From assembly GCF_003050745.1 (NCBI RefSeq), contig NZ_QAOF01000002.1, forward strand, positions 372,001 to 436,000: a stretch of DNA of 64,000 nt, read 5' to 3'. The notes beneath the pieces are model-generated. The model searched no databases and was not told the origin of the DNA. It was given only the letters and a program-made list of their open reading frames with translations. Within the stretch, counting starts at the first letter, position 1. Every line of letters begins with the position of its first letter. This document shows, piece after piece, positions 25,814 through 33,580 of this stretch. The DNA is from Sphingomonas sp. PP-CE-3G-477. Its GTDB lineage: Bacteria; Pseudomonadota; Alphaproteobacteria; Sphingomonadales; Sphingomonadaceae. A program made the position numbers and the translations under genes.

Positions 25814-26755
25814 TCATGCGTCGGGATCGGCGGTCGTTTCCATCGATGCCGGATAGCTCAGTTGCGCAAAGCCGTTCTCGATCTCGCGCAGGACGATCCC
25901 GGCGGCATAGGACGGCGTCCGCGCCGACGACGTGCACAGCGCGAGGATCATCGGCCGCAGCACCGAATCCGAGATCTTGGTGAACGACAGCAGCCCTCGG
26001 CGGACCTCCGTCGTCACGTCGATCGAGGTCAGGATGCCGATCCCGACGCCTTGCAATACGAGCGACGTGATCATCTGGATATTGTCCGACGTCACCGTCT
26101 TGTCGACGACCACGCCTGTGATACCCTCCAGCACGGCGATCTGCTGACATACCGCCAGCGGCTCGGCGGGAACGATCAGCGCAGAACCCGCGCAGGCCGA
26201 GAAGCGCGCCTCGCGGTGCTGGCCGAGCGGGTGCCCTGCCGGCGTCAACAGGCCGAGGACGACCTCGACGAACGCTCGCACGGTGATCCCGCGGAAGGAT
26301 TGCGGTTCGAAGAATATCCCGAAATCCACTTCGCCGCTCAGGATCGCACTCCGCACGGCGTCGTTGTTCAGCACCTTGATGCCGATCGTGATGCCCGGAT
26401 ACTGGCTCTGGATCGCGTGGATCGTGCTCGGGATATAGCCTTTCGCCAGCGCATCGATGATCGCGATGTCGACATGCCCGCGTTTCAGCCCACGAAGGTC
26501 CTCGATCTGGGTCCGGACATCGCCCAGTTCCTTCTGCCATTTCAGTCCGGACGCCATCATCATCTCGCCCGCTGCCGTCAGTCTCAGCCCGGTCGGCAGG
26601 CGCTCGAACAGCGGCATTCCCATATCGGCTTCGACGTTCAGGATCTGGCGATCGATCGCCGACGCCGAGACGTTGAGAACGTCGGCCGCCTTCCTGATCG
26701 AGCCCAACCGCCCGACCGCGATGAAGTAGCGCAGAAATCGTGAAAAGGCGGGCAT
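25814..26755 (-). CDS. LysR-family transcriptional regulator, probable regulator of the purine locus
   Basis: A 313-residue LysR protein: winged helix-turn-helix with GSIRKAADVLNVSASAIDRQ in the first 40 residues, then a periplasmic-binding-protein-like effector domain. The ATG at 26755 is chosen because GAGTGG lies just upstream; the longer frame begins at a TTG (26776) inside the shared motif. It is transcribed divergently from the TonB receptor and faces the end of the purine operon. A motif at 26767-26794, next to its start, also lies before the operon's first gene, so it may control itself, the receptor and the operon. The effector is unknown; a purine or pathway intermediate is plausible. 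Confidence 0.85.
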   Translation of the reverse strand: MPAFSRFLRYFIAVGRLGSIRKAADVLNVSASAIDRQILNVEADMGMPLFERLPTGLRLTAAGEMMMASGLKWQKELGDVRTQIEDLRGLKRGHVDIAIIDALAKGYIPSTIHAIQSQYPGITIGIKVLNNDAVRSAILSGEVDFGIFFEPQSFRGITVRAFVEVVLGLLTPAGHPLGQHREARFSACAGSALIVPAEPLAVCQQIAVLEGITGVVVDKTVTSDNIQMITSLVLQGVGIGILTSIDVTTEVRRGLLSFTKISDSVLRPMILALCTSSARTPSYAAGIVLREIENGFAQLSYPASMETTADPDA

Positions 26756-26765
26756 AGACCACTCT

Positions 26766-26794
26766 ATTTTTTGCAACGGGCTGCGGAATTCATT
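26766..26794 (+). promoter_or_regulatory. Second copy of the shared purine-locus motif, at the LysR start
   Basis: TTTTTGCAACG, 8 bases, AATTCATTG matches the site at 7042-7069 in 19 of the 20 fixed positions with identical spacing. It lies 11-40 bp upstream of the LysR ATG on the opposite strand and about 175 bp upstream of the receptor gene, as expected for an autoregulatory LysR operator in a divergent promoter region. Confidence 0.5.
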
Positions 26795-26859
26795 GCATTT
26801 GATAGCCGCAGGTCAAGCCCCTACGCAGTGTTCATAAAGATAAAGGTTCGGGGGCGGAT

Positions 26860-26912
26860 CGACGCAACAATAGTGTCGCCAGGAAAGGCGTCGGCGCGAC
26901 AGTGTTGCGACG
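26860..26912 (+). promoter_or_regulatory. Imperfect inverted repeat in the receptor leader
   Basis: The left arm (26860-26880, core CGCAACA and TGTCGC) and right arm (26893-26912, core GCGACA and TGTTGCG) can pair over about 15 bp with a small internal loop. It ends 57 bases before the receptor ATG. It may be an operator dyad or an RNA hairpin; nothing in the sequence decides. Confidence 0.35.
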
Positions 26913-26969
26913 GCACATACGCAGAGACGCGGGGGCATCTCGCCGTTAAGTTCAGGGGGAATAGCAATA

Positions 26970-29474
26970 ATGGTACACATTCAGGGCTCCGGCTCGTCGA
27001 ACGTTGGTGTCTCGCGCAGCCATGGTCGATCGCCCCTGCTCGCGCTGGTCGCAGGCCTGCTGTCCTGTACGGCGATCACCGCGCCCGCGTTGGCGCAGAC
27101 CGCGCCGCAGGCCGCGACTAAAGAAGACCCTGTCGATGAAAGCGCCGAGATCGTCATCACCGGCTCGCTCGACGCGCTGCCGAACAAGGACGTCGGCTCG
27201 ATCTTCGGCTTCAACAAGACGCTGGTCGAAACCCCGCGCTCCGCCTCGACGATTAGCGGCGAGCAGATCGAGCGCTTCGGCATCGCCGACATCTACGATC
27301 TCGTCGCGCAGGCGCCAGGCACCTTCACCAACTCGTTCTTCGGCGTCGGCGGCGCGCTCGATATCCGTGGTACGCCCGGCGAAGTCTATTTCCGCGGCGT
27401 CCGCCGGCTCGACAATCCGGGCAACTACCCGACCCCGATCGGCGCCTCCGACCGCATCGACATCGTTCGCGGCCCCGCCTCGCCGATCTACGGCCCGTCA
27501 AAGACCGGCGGCTACATGAATTTCGTGCCCAAATCGGCACGCGTGAAGGGCGGCGCGCTGCTCGACCATGCCGAGGGTGAGATCAGCTATACCGGCGGCA
27601 GCTGGAACCGGAACGTCCTCAAGGCCGAAGTCCGCGGGCCGGCAAAGGTCATGGGCACCGAGTTCGGCTACAGCCTGTACGCCGAGATCGAGGATTCCGG
27701 CAGCTATTACCGCAACATGGGCACCAACCAGACGATCCTGCAGGCGGCGTTCGACAACCATCTGACCGACACGCTGCGGATCGAGTTCGGCGGCATGTAC
27801 CAGAAATATTCGGGCCAGCAGAACGGTGGCTGGAACCGCCTGACGCAGGATCTGGTCGACAACGGCACCTATATCACAGGCTCGGCCAAACCGCTCGACA
27901 CCAATGGCGACGGCCAGCTTTCCCCCGCCGAGTTCACCGCAGTCGGCAATTTCGCGCCGTTCGGTGGCTTCGGGTGCGGCGGCAACGTCACCGCGGCATC
28001 GATCACCAACGCCTGCTTCAACACCCTTACGGCGGCGAACGGCACCGGCCCGAACAATTACCTCGCGCTCCAGAACGTCGGCACCGCCAAGCTCAGTCGC
28101 AAGGACGTGCTGACCGGCGAGGACGATTTCCTGAAGAACACGACGAAGACCGGCTATTTCGACATCATCTTCGACGGCGGCGACGGTCTGGAGATCAAGA
28201 ACCAGCTATTCTACGACGGCTACAACAACGACAACAACAACGCCTATGGCTTCTCGCAATTCCACGATTCCTGGGTAATCGAGGACAAGATCGTCCTGTC
28301 GAAGGCGTTCAAGACCGATGTCGGCAAATTCTCGTTCCAGGTGTCGCCATCGATCCGCTATACCGATTTTCTCCACGGCGACGATTTCAACTTCGAGTAT
28401 TTCCACCGGGTCGATCTGACGGTGGGCTATACGCCGCTGTCCGATCGCCTGCTGTCGACCGAATGCGATTGTGATTACACGGATTACGTAAAGGGCCATT
28501 ATACCGACTACGGTCTCGCCGGACTTGCCGATCTCGACTTCGACTTCGGCCTCGATCTGCTGCTCGGCGCGCGCTATGATATCGTCGACGCCAAATCGAC
28601 CACCAATCCGACCAAGGTTCGCGTCGTTCCCGCCGTGCTGAGCGGATCCGGCAGCACCGGCGCATGGTCGTGGACCGCGAGCGCATCCTACAAGCTGCCG
28701 TTCGGCCTGATCCCGTACGTCACCGCCTCGCGCCAGTCGACCGTCGTCGCGGGTCAGGGTGCGGAGATCGCCGTCGCGGACGTCGTCGGCGAGAACTTCG
28801 TCGCTGCCTCGAAGCTTTACGAAGGGGGCCTCAAGGGCAGCTTCCTCGACGACAAGCTCTACGCTGCCGTCTCGATCTACAAGCAGAGCCGCACCGATCA
28901 CAACGTCCAGTCGGCGACCGTCAACCAGTCGGTCGAAACCAGGGGTCTCGAGGCCGAAGCCCGCTGGGCGGTCGACAAGCACCTGTTTATCACCGGTGCC
29001 TATACCCGGACCAAGGTCTACAACCTGACATTTCTAGATGCGGGCTCGACCTTCAGCTTCTTCGGCATCGGCGATCTGATCAACGTCACCGATCCGACGC
29101 TGTTCCTCGGCGGCCAGCCGGGCGGCCTCATCCCGATCGCCGACAAGGAAGCATCGCGACGTCAGGGCATTCCGACGAACCTGTACTCGGCCACTGCCAG
29201 CTACGCGTTCGACAACGGCATCGCCTTCACTGCCAGCCTCGTCCAGGTCGACTCGACGTTCTCGGGCCAGTCGCGTGTCGTGAAACTGCCGGCCTACACG
29301 CTGGTCGATCTCGGCGCGTCGTACCAGAAGGACAATTGGCTGTTCCGCGCCGTCGTGAAGAACGTCACCGACACGACCTACTTCCGCGCGAACTTCACCG
29401 AATTGTTCGGCAGCACCATCGTCCTCCCCGAGCGCCCCCGCAGCTTCCAGGGCTCGGTCATCTACAAGTTCTGA
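26970..29474 (+). CDS. TonB-dependent receptor of the purine locus, with an EF-hand-like loop
   Basis: An 834-residue outer-membrane receptor. Signal peptide: about residues 1-42, ending APALAQ. A TonB-box-like EIVITGS follows at about 59-65, then the plug (TPRSASTISGEQIERFG, IDIVRGPASPIYGPSKTGG) and a barrel ending in SFQGSVIYKF. Residues 310-321 read DTNGDGQLSPAE, a textbook 12-residue EF-hand calcium loop, unusual in this family. GGGGGA lies about ten bases before the ATG. Position beside the LysR gene and upstream of the nucleoside genes suggests import of nucleosides or purine bases; the ligand is an inference. The C-terminal part is not siderophore-type specific. Confidence 0.88.
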   Translation: MVHIQGSGSSNVGVSRSHGRSPLLALVAGLLSCTAITAPALAQTAPQAATKEDPVDESAEIVITGSLDALPNKDVGSIFGFNKTLVETPRSASTISGEQIERFGIADIYDLVAQAPGTFTNSFFGVGGALDIRGTPGEVYFRGVRRLDNPGNYPTPIGASDRIDIVRGPASPIYGPSKTGGYMNFVPKSARVKGGALLDHAEGEISYTGGSWNRNVLKAEVRGPAKVMGTEFGYSLYAEIEDSGSYYRNMGTNQTILQAAFDNHLTDTLRIEFGGMYQKYSGQQNGGWNRLTQDLVDNGTYITGSAKPLDTNGDGQLSPAEFTAVGNFAPFGGFGCGGNVTAASITNACFNTLTAANGTGPNNYLALQNVGTAKLSRKDVLTGEDDFLKNTTKTGYFDIIFDGGDGLEIKNQLFYDGYNNDNNNAYGFSQFHDSWVIEDKIVLSKAFKTDVGKFSFQVSPSIRYTDFLHGDDFNFEYFHRVDLTVGYTPLSDRLLSTECDCDYTDYVKGHYTDYGLAGLADLDFDFGLDLLLGARYDIVDAKSTTNPTKVRVVPAVLSGSGSTGAWSWTASASYKLPFGLIPYVTASRQSTVVAGQGAEIAVADVVGENFVAASKLYEGGLKGSFLDDKLYAAVSIYKQSRTDHNVQSATVNQSVETRGLEAEARWAVDKHLFITGAYTRTKVYNLTFLDAGSTFSFFGIGDLINVTDPTLFLGGQPGGLIPIADKEASRRQGIPTNLYSATASYAFDNGIAFTASLVQVDSTFSGQSRVVKLPAYTLVDLGASYQKDNWLFRAVVKNVTDTTYFRANFTELFGSTIVLPERPRSFQGSVIYKF

Positions 29475-29480
29475 CGCGAA

Positions 29481-29552
29481 GGGGGGGGGGGTGCAGGACG
29501 CCCCCCACTCCCGTCATCCTGGGCTCGACCCCGCATCCAGAGCCAAGAACCG
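29481..29552. repeat. G-tract hairpin and intergenic repeat remnant
   Basis: Eleven G residues (29481-29491) can pair with CCCCCC at 29501-29506, an attenuator-like hairpin after the receptor stop. It is followed by CCGTCATCCTGGGCTCGACC, the core of a widespread alphaproteobacterial intergenic repeat. The G-tract may weaken readthrough into the downstream gene. Confidence 0.45.
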
Positions 29553-29577
29553 CACCACACCGGGAGACACCGACCCT

Positions 29578-30690
29578 ATGCCCCTCCTGACCCGCGCCGC
29601 ACTCTACGCGAGCGCCGCCCTGAGCCTGCTCTCTCCGACCGCCTACGCAGCGCCCGCCAAACCCGCGCCAGCTACCGGCATCAAGGCCTGCGCCCCAGGC
29701 GCACCCTGCCCGCACCCGCTCCAGATCCGCGCCGTCGTCGTCACCATGTTCGAGATCGGCAACGACACCGGCGACGCCCCCGGCGAGTTCCAGCTTTGGC
29801 GGGAACGTCATCATTTCGATGTCCGCATTCCCTTCCCGCAGGCCGATCACGACCTCTATTACGACCCGACATCGCACGTCCTCGCGATCGTCACCGGCAT
29901 GGGCACCGCGCATTCCGCCGGATCGACGATGGCGCTTGGGCTCGACCAGCGCTTCGACCTGACCCGCGCCTATTGGCTGGTCGCCGGGATCGCCGGGATC
30001 GACCCCGAGGACGCCTCGATCGGCTCGGCCGCCTGGGCGCGCTACCTGGTAGACGGCGATCTCGGGCATGAGATCGACGCGCGCGAAATCCCCAAGGACT
30101 GGAAGTCGGGCTATTTTCCGCTCGACCGCAAGGGGCCGAACGACCCCCGCCCGGCGACGCCGCACGGCGAGATGTTCGAACTGAACGCCGGCCTGCGGGA
30201 CTGGGCCTACACGCTGACCAAGGCGATCAAGCTCCCCGACGATCCCGCGATCACCAAGGAGCGCGCGCGCTACTCCGGCTACCCGATGGCGCAACGCCCG
30301 CCCTTCGTCCTGAAGGGCGATCAGCTCGCGGCGACGACCTTCTGGCACGGCAGGATCCTCAACGACTGGGCGAACGACTGGGTGCGCTACTGGACCGCCG
30401 GGAAGGGCGAATTCGTTACCTCGGGCATGGAGGAGACCGGCACCTACCAGTCGATCCTTCAGCTCGCCAAAATGGGCCGCGTCGACAAGACCCGCGTCAT
30501 GGTCCTGCGCGCCGGCAGTAATTTCACCATGCCGCCGCCGGGCGTCACCGCCGCCGACTATCTGCTGCGCGAGAACGAGGGCTTTTCCGGCATGACCGCG
30601 GCGCTCGAAAGCCTGTATCTCGTCGGCTCCCGCGTGATCGACGAACTCACCACGCACTGGGACCGCTACGAAAAGACCGTCCCGAAATGA
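29578..30690 (+). CDS. Exported NUP-family protein (purine nucleoside permease domain)
   Basis: A 370-residue protein with a signal peptide (residues 1-24, ending TAYAA). The rest matches the NUP family (PF06516): VVVTMFEIGNDTGDAPGEFQ, TGMGTAHSAGSTMALGLD, VAGIAGIDPEDASIGSAAWA and TSGMEETGTYQSI. NUP was named from a Candida nucleoside transporter, but this protein has no membrane helices beyond the signal and the fold is related to nucleoside phosphorylases, so a periplasmic enzyme or binding role is more likely than transport; that is inference. The ATG at 29578 follows GGGAGA. It lies between the receptor and the 8-oxoguanine deaminase gene. Confidence 0.82.
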   Translation: MPLLTRAALYASAALSLLSPTAYAAPAKPAPATGIKACAPGAPCPHPLQIRAVVVTMFEIGNDTGDAPGEFQLWRERHHFDVRIPFPQADHDLYYDPTSHVLAIVTGMGTAHSAGSTMALGLDQRFDLTRAYWLVAGIAGIDPEDASIGSAAWARYLVDGDLGHEIDAREIPKDWKSGYFPLDRKGPNDPRPATPHGEMFELNAGLRDWAYTLTKAIKLPDDPAITKERARYSGYPMAQRPPFVLKGDQLAATTFWHGRILNDWANDWVRYWTAGKGEFVTSGMEETGTYQSILQLAKMGRVDKTRVMVLRAGSNFTMPPPGVTAADYLLRENEGFSGMTAALESLYLVGSRVIDELTTHWDRYEKTVPK

Positions 30691-30703
30691 CGGTCCGATC
30701 ACG

Positions 30704-32065
30704 ATGACACTGACCGTCCTCAAAAACGCCGACCATCTCGTCTGCATGGACGACGTACGCCGCGAGGTTCCCAACGCCGCGATCGCCTTCCGTAACGGCG
30801 TCATCGAAGCCGTCGGCCCGACGCACGAGCTTGCCGAACTCCTCACCCAGGCCAGCACCGTGATCGACGCCCGAGGCTGCGTCGTCACGCCCGGCCTCGT
30901 CAACACGCACCACCATCTCTTCCAATCCCTGACCCGCGCGGTCCCCGGCGCGACCAGTGCACCGCTGTTCGGCTGGCTCAAGCGCCTCTATCCGATCTGG
31001 GCGCAGTACCGCCCAGAGGACGTCTTCGCCGCGACCCAGCTCGGCCTCGCCGAACTGGCGCTGTCCGGTTGCACGCTCAGTTCCGACCATCTCTACCTCT
31101 TCCCGAACGGCGTGACGCTCGACGACACAATTGCCGCCGCCAGCGAAATCGGCATCCGCTTCCACCCCACGCGCGGCGCGATGAGCGTCGGTGAAAGCAA
31201 GGGCGGGCTCCCCCCGGACAGCCTCGTCGAGGACGAAGCCGCGATCCTCGCCGACACGATCCGCGTAATCGACCGCTTCCACGACCCCAGCGACGGCGCA
31301 ATGATCCGCGTCGGCGTCGCCCCCTGCTCGCCCTTCTCGGTCAGCCAGGACCTGATGCGCGATGCCGCCCTGCTCGCGCGCGAAAAGCGCGTCATGCTGC
31401 ACACCCACCTCGCCGAGGACGCCGACGACGTCGCCTTCTCGCTCGCCCGGTTCGGCTGCCGCCCAGGCGAGTACGCCGAACGCCTCGGCTGGACCGGCCC
31501 CGACGTCTGGCACGCGCACTGCGTCCAGCTCGACGCGCAGGAGATCGACCTCTTCGCGCGCACCCGTACCGGGATCGCGCACTGCCCGTGCTCGAACTGC
31601 CGCCTCGGCTCGGGCATCGCGCCGCTGAAGGCGATGGTCGACAAGGGCGTCCGCCTCGGCCTCGGCGTCGACGGCTCGGCGTCCAACGACAGCGGCAACC
31701 TGCTGCTCGAAGCACGCCAGGCCCTCCTGCTGCAACGCGCCATCGGCGGTGCAGCGGCGTTCGACCCACGCGACGCGCTCTTTCTCGCAACACGCGGCGG
31801 TGCCGGGATCCTTGGCCGCGACGATTGCGGCAGTCTCGAACCCGGCAAGCGCGCCGACATCGCGGTGTGGGATATGAGCGAGATTCATTCGCTCGGCAGC
31901 TGGGATCCGGTCGCAGCCCTGATCCTCAGTCCACCCCCAGGCGCCCGCGACGTCTTCGTCGAAGGTCGCGCCGTCGTCCGCGACCATGATCTCGTCCAAG
32001 CCAGCCGCCGGGAGATTCTTCGCGCGGCGGACCGCTCGCTCGTTCGGCTGAAAGGCTTGGCATGA
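30704..32065 (+). CDS. 8-Oxoguanine deaminase-like amidohydrolase
   Basis: A 453-residue zinc amidohydrolase. Motifs: GLVNTHHHLFQSLTRA (HxH), HTHLAEDADDV, HAHCVQLDAQE and LGVDGSASNDSGNLL. The early CTLSSDHLYLFPNG segment places it with the 8-oxoguanine deaminase branch of the AtzB/TrzN-like enzymes, which make urate from 8-oxoguanine. That product would enter the same pathway. Isocytosine or chlorotriazine hydrolase relatives are the alternative. It begins 13 bases after the NUP gene. Its stop overlaps an ATG at 32062 that opens the frame of the next gene. Confidence 0.78.
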   Translation: MTLTVLKNADHLVCMDDVRREVPNAAIAFRNGVIEAVGPTHELAELLTQASTVIDARGCVVTPGLVNTHHHLFQSLTRAVPGATSAPLFGWLKRLYPIWAQYRPEDVFAATQLGLAELALSGCTLSSDHLYLFPNGVTLDDTIAAASEIGIRFHPTRGAMSVGESKGGLPPDSLVEDEAAILADTIRVIDRFHDPSDGAMIRVGVAPCSPFSVSQDLMRDAALLAREKRVMLHTHLAEDADDVAFSLARFGCRPGEYAERLGWTGPDVWHAHCVQLDAQEIDLFARTRTGIAHCPCSNCRLGSGIAPLKAMVDKGVRLGLGVDGSASNDSGNLLLEARQALLLQRAIGGAAAFDPRDALFLATRGGAGILGRDDCGSLEPGKRADIAVWDMSEIHSLGSWDPVAALILSPPPGARDVFVEGRAVVRDHDLVQASRREILRAADRSLVRLKGLA

Positions 32066-32082
32066 TCAAGCTAAACGTAAAT

Positions 32083-32212
32083 CCTCCCCCGCCAGGGGGA
32101 GGTGGCGCCGAAGGCGACGGAGGGGGAGGACACGGAGCAGAGGTTTCTCTTACCGCCCCCTCCGTCAGGCTGACGCCTGCCACCTCCCCCTGGCGGGGGA
32201 GGATTGCTCGGA
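32083..32212. repeat. 130-bp palindromic repeat with perfect 20-bp terminal inverted repeats
   Basis: CCTCCCCCGCCAGGGGGAGG (32083-32102) is exactly repeated in inverse at 32193-32212. The interior carries GGCGACGGAGGGGG and CCCCCTCCGTCAGGCTGACG, also partly complementary. A diverged copy occurs at 35305-35424. The element lies inside the frame that leads from the ATG at 32062 into the permease, and leaves that frame open. Confidence 0.8.
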
Positions 32213-32238
32213 TCAGGACACGCCCCCGCCGCCCCAAG

Positions 32239-33576
32239 ATGACCCCGGACCAAGCCCGCGACCCCGATCATTTCCCCGGCCTGGCCGTCGCGATCCCGCT
32301 CGGCATCCAGCACGTCCTCGCGATGTTCGTCAGCAATCTCACCCCCGCGATCATCGTGGCGGGCGCAGCCGGGTTCGGGTTCGGCTCGGCCGACCCGCGC
32401 GAGCTGATTTACCTGATCCAGATGTCGATGCTGTTCGCCGGCATCGCCACGTTGCTCCAGACGATCGGCTTCGGCCCGATCGGTGCGCGCCTGCCGATCG
32501 TCCAGGGCACCAGCTTCGCGTTCCTCCCGGTGATGATCCCGATCGTCACCGGTCACGGCGTCGCGGCGATGGCCGAACTCACCACGGCCGCGCTCGTCGG
32601 CGGCCTCTTTCACACCTGCCTCAGCTTCTTCGTCGGCCGCATCCGCTTCGCACTGCCACCGATGGTCACCGGCCTGGTCGTGCTGATGATCGGCGTGTCG
32701 CTGATGCGGATCGGCGTACAATATGCCGCCGGCGGCGTGCCCGCGATCGGCACGCCGGCCTATGGCGCGGGCGCGAGCTGGCTGCTTGCCGGCACCGTCG
32801 TGCTGACCACGCTCGGTCTCAGCTTCTTCGCACGCGGTATCTGGTCGAGCGCCGCGGTGCTGCTCGGCCTGATCGCCGGTTACGCGCTCGCGGTCGCGAT
32901 GGGCCGCGTGTCGATGGCGCCTGTGACGCAGGCCGGCTGGGTGATGCTACCCTCGCCGTTCCACTTCGGCTTCGCACTGTCGGCGTCGGCGATCATCGGC
33001 TTCTGCCTGATGGGGTTCATCTCCGCGATCGAGTCGATCGGCGCAGTCTCGGCGATCTGCGAGGGCACCGCGCTGCGGCCCGCCACCGACCGCGAGCTGA
33101 TCGGTGCGACCTCCGCGGACGGCGTCGGCACCGCGCTCGCCGGATTGTTCGGCGCGATGCCGAACACCTCGTTCAGCCAGAATGTCGGCCTCATCGCGAT
33201 CACCGGCGTGATGAGCCGCCACGTCGTCACAGTCGGCGCGGTGTTCCTCATCCTGTGCGGCCTCGCGCCGAAGATCGGCGCGCTCGTCACCACCATCCCG
33301 ATCGAGGTGCTGGGCGGCGGCGTCATCGTGATGTTCGGCATGGTCGCCTCCGCTGCGATCTCGATCCTCTCCGCGGTAGCCTGGACGCAGCGTACGATGA
33401 TGATCTTCGGCGTCGCGCTGTCGCTCGGGATAGGCCTGGAACTGGAACCCGGCGCGGTCTCGCACTTGCCGGAGACGTTGCGGATATTGCTGACCTCGGG
33501 TGTGCTTCCGGCGGCGGTGATCGCGGTGGTGCTGAACCTGGCGGTACCCGGCCGCACCGCTACGCCGACCGACTAA
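32239..33576 (+). CDS. NCS2-family xanthine/uracil-type permease
   Basis: A 445-residue permease of the XanQ/UacT group, which carries xanthine or urate. The conserved N-terminus PGLAVAIPLGIQHVLAMFVSN and the family motif LFGAMPNTSFSQNVGLIAITG are present, as is the helix-rich ISAIESIGAVSAICEGTA region. The ATG at 32239 gives a normal length. The frame is also open from an ATG at 32062 that overlaps the preceding stop as ATGA, the usual arrangement in this locus; the extra 59 residues are encoded largely by the palindromic repeat. Either the repeat pushed the start downstream or the protein has a repeat-derived N-terminal tail. It converges on the adenosine deaminase gene. Confidence 0.88.
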   Translation: MTPDQARDPDHFPGLAVAIPLGIQHVLAMFVSNLTPAIIVAGAAGFGFGSADPRELIYLIQMSMLFAGIATLLQTIGFGPIGARLPIVQGTSFAFLPVMIPIVTGHGVAAMAELTTAALVGGLFHTCLSFFVGRIRFALPPMVTGLVVLMIGVSLMRIGVQYAAGGVPAIGTPAYGAGASWLLAGTVVLTTLGLSFFARGIWSSAAVLLGLIAGYALAVAMGRVSMAPVTQAGWVMLPSPFHFGFALSASAIIGFCLMGFISAIESIGAVSAICEGTALRPATDRELIGATSADGVGTALAGLFGAMPNTSFSQNVGLIAITGVMSRHVVTVGAVFLILCGLAPKIGALVTTIPIEVLGGGVIVMFGMVASAAISILSAVAWTQRTMMIFGVALSLGIGLELEPGAVSHLPETLRILLTSGVLPAAVIAVVLNLAVPGRTATPTD

Positions 33577-33580
33577 TCCC

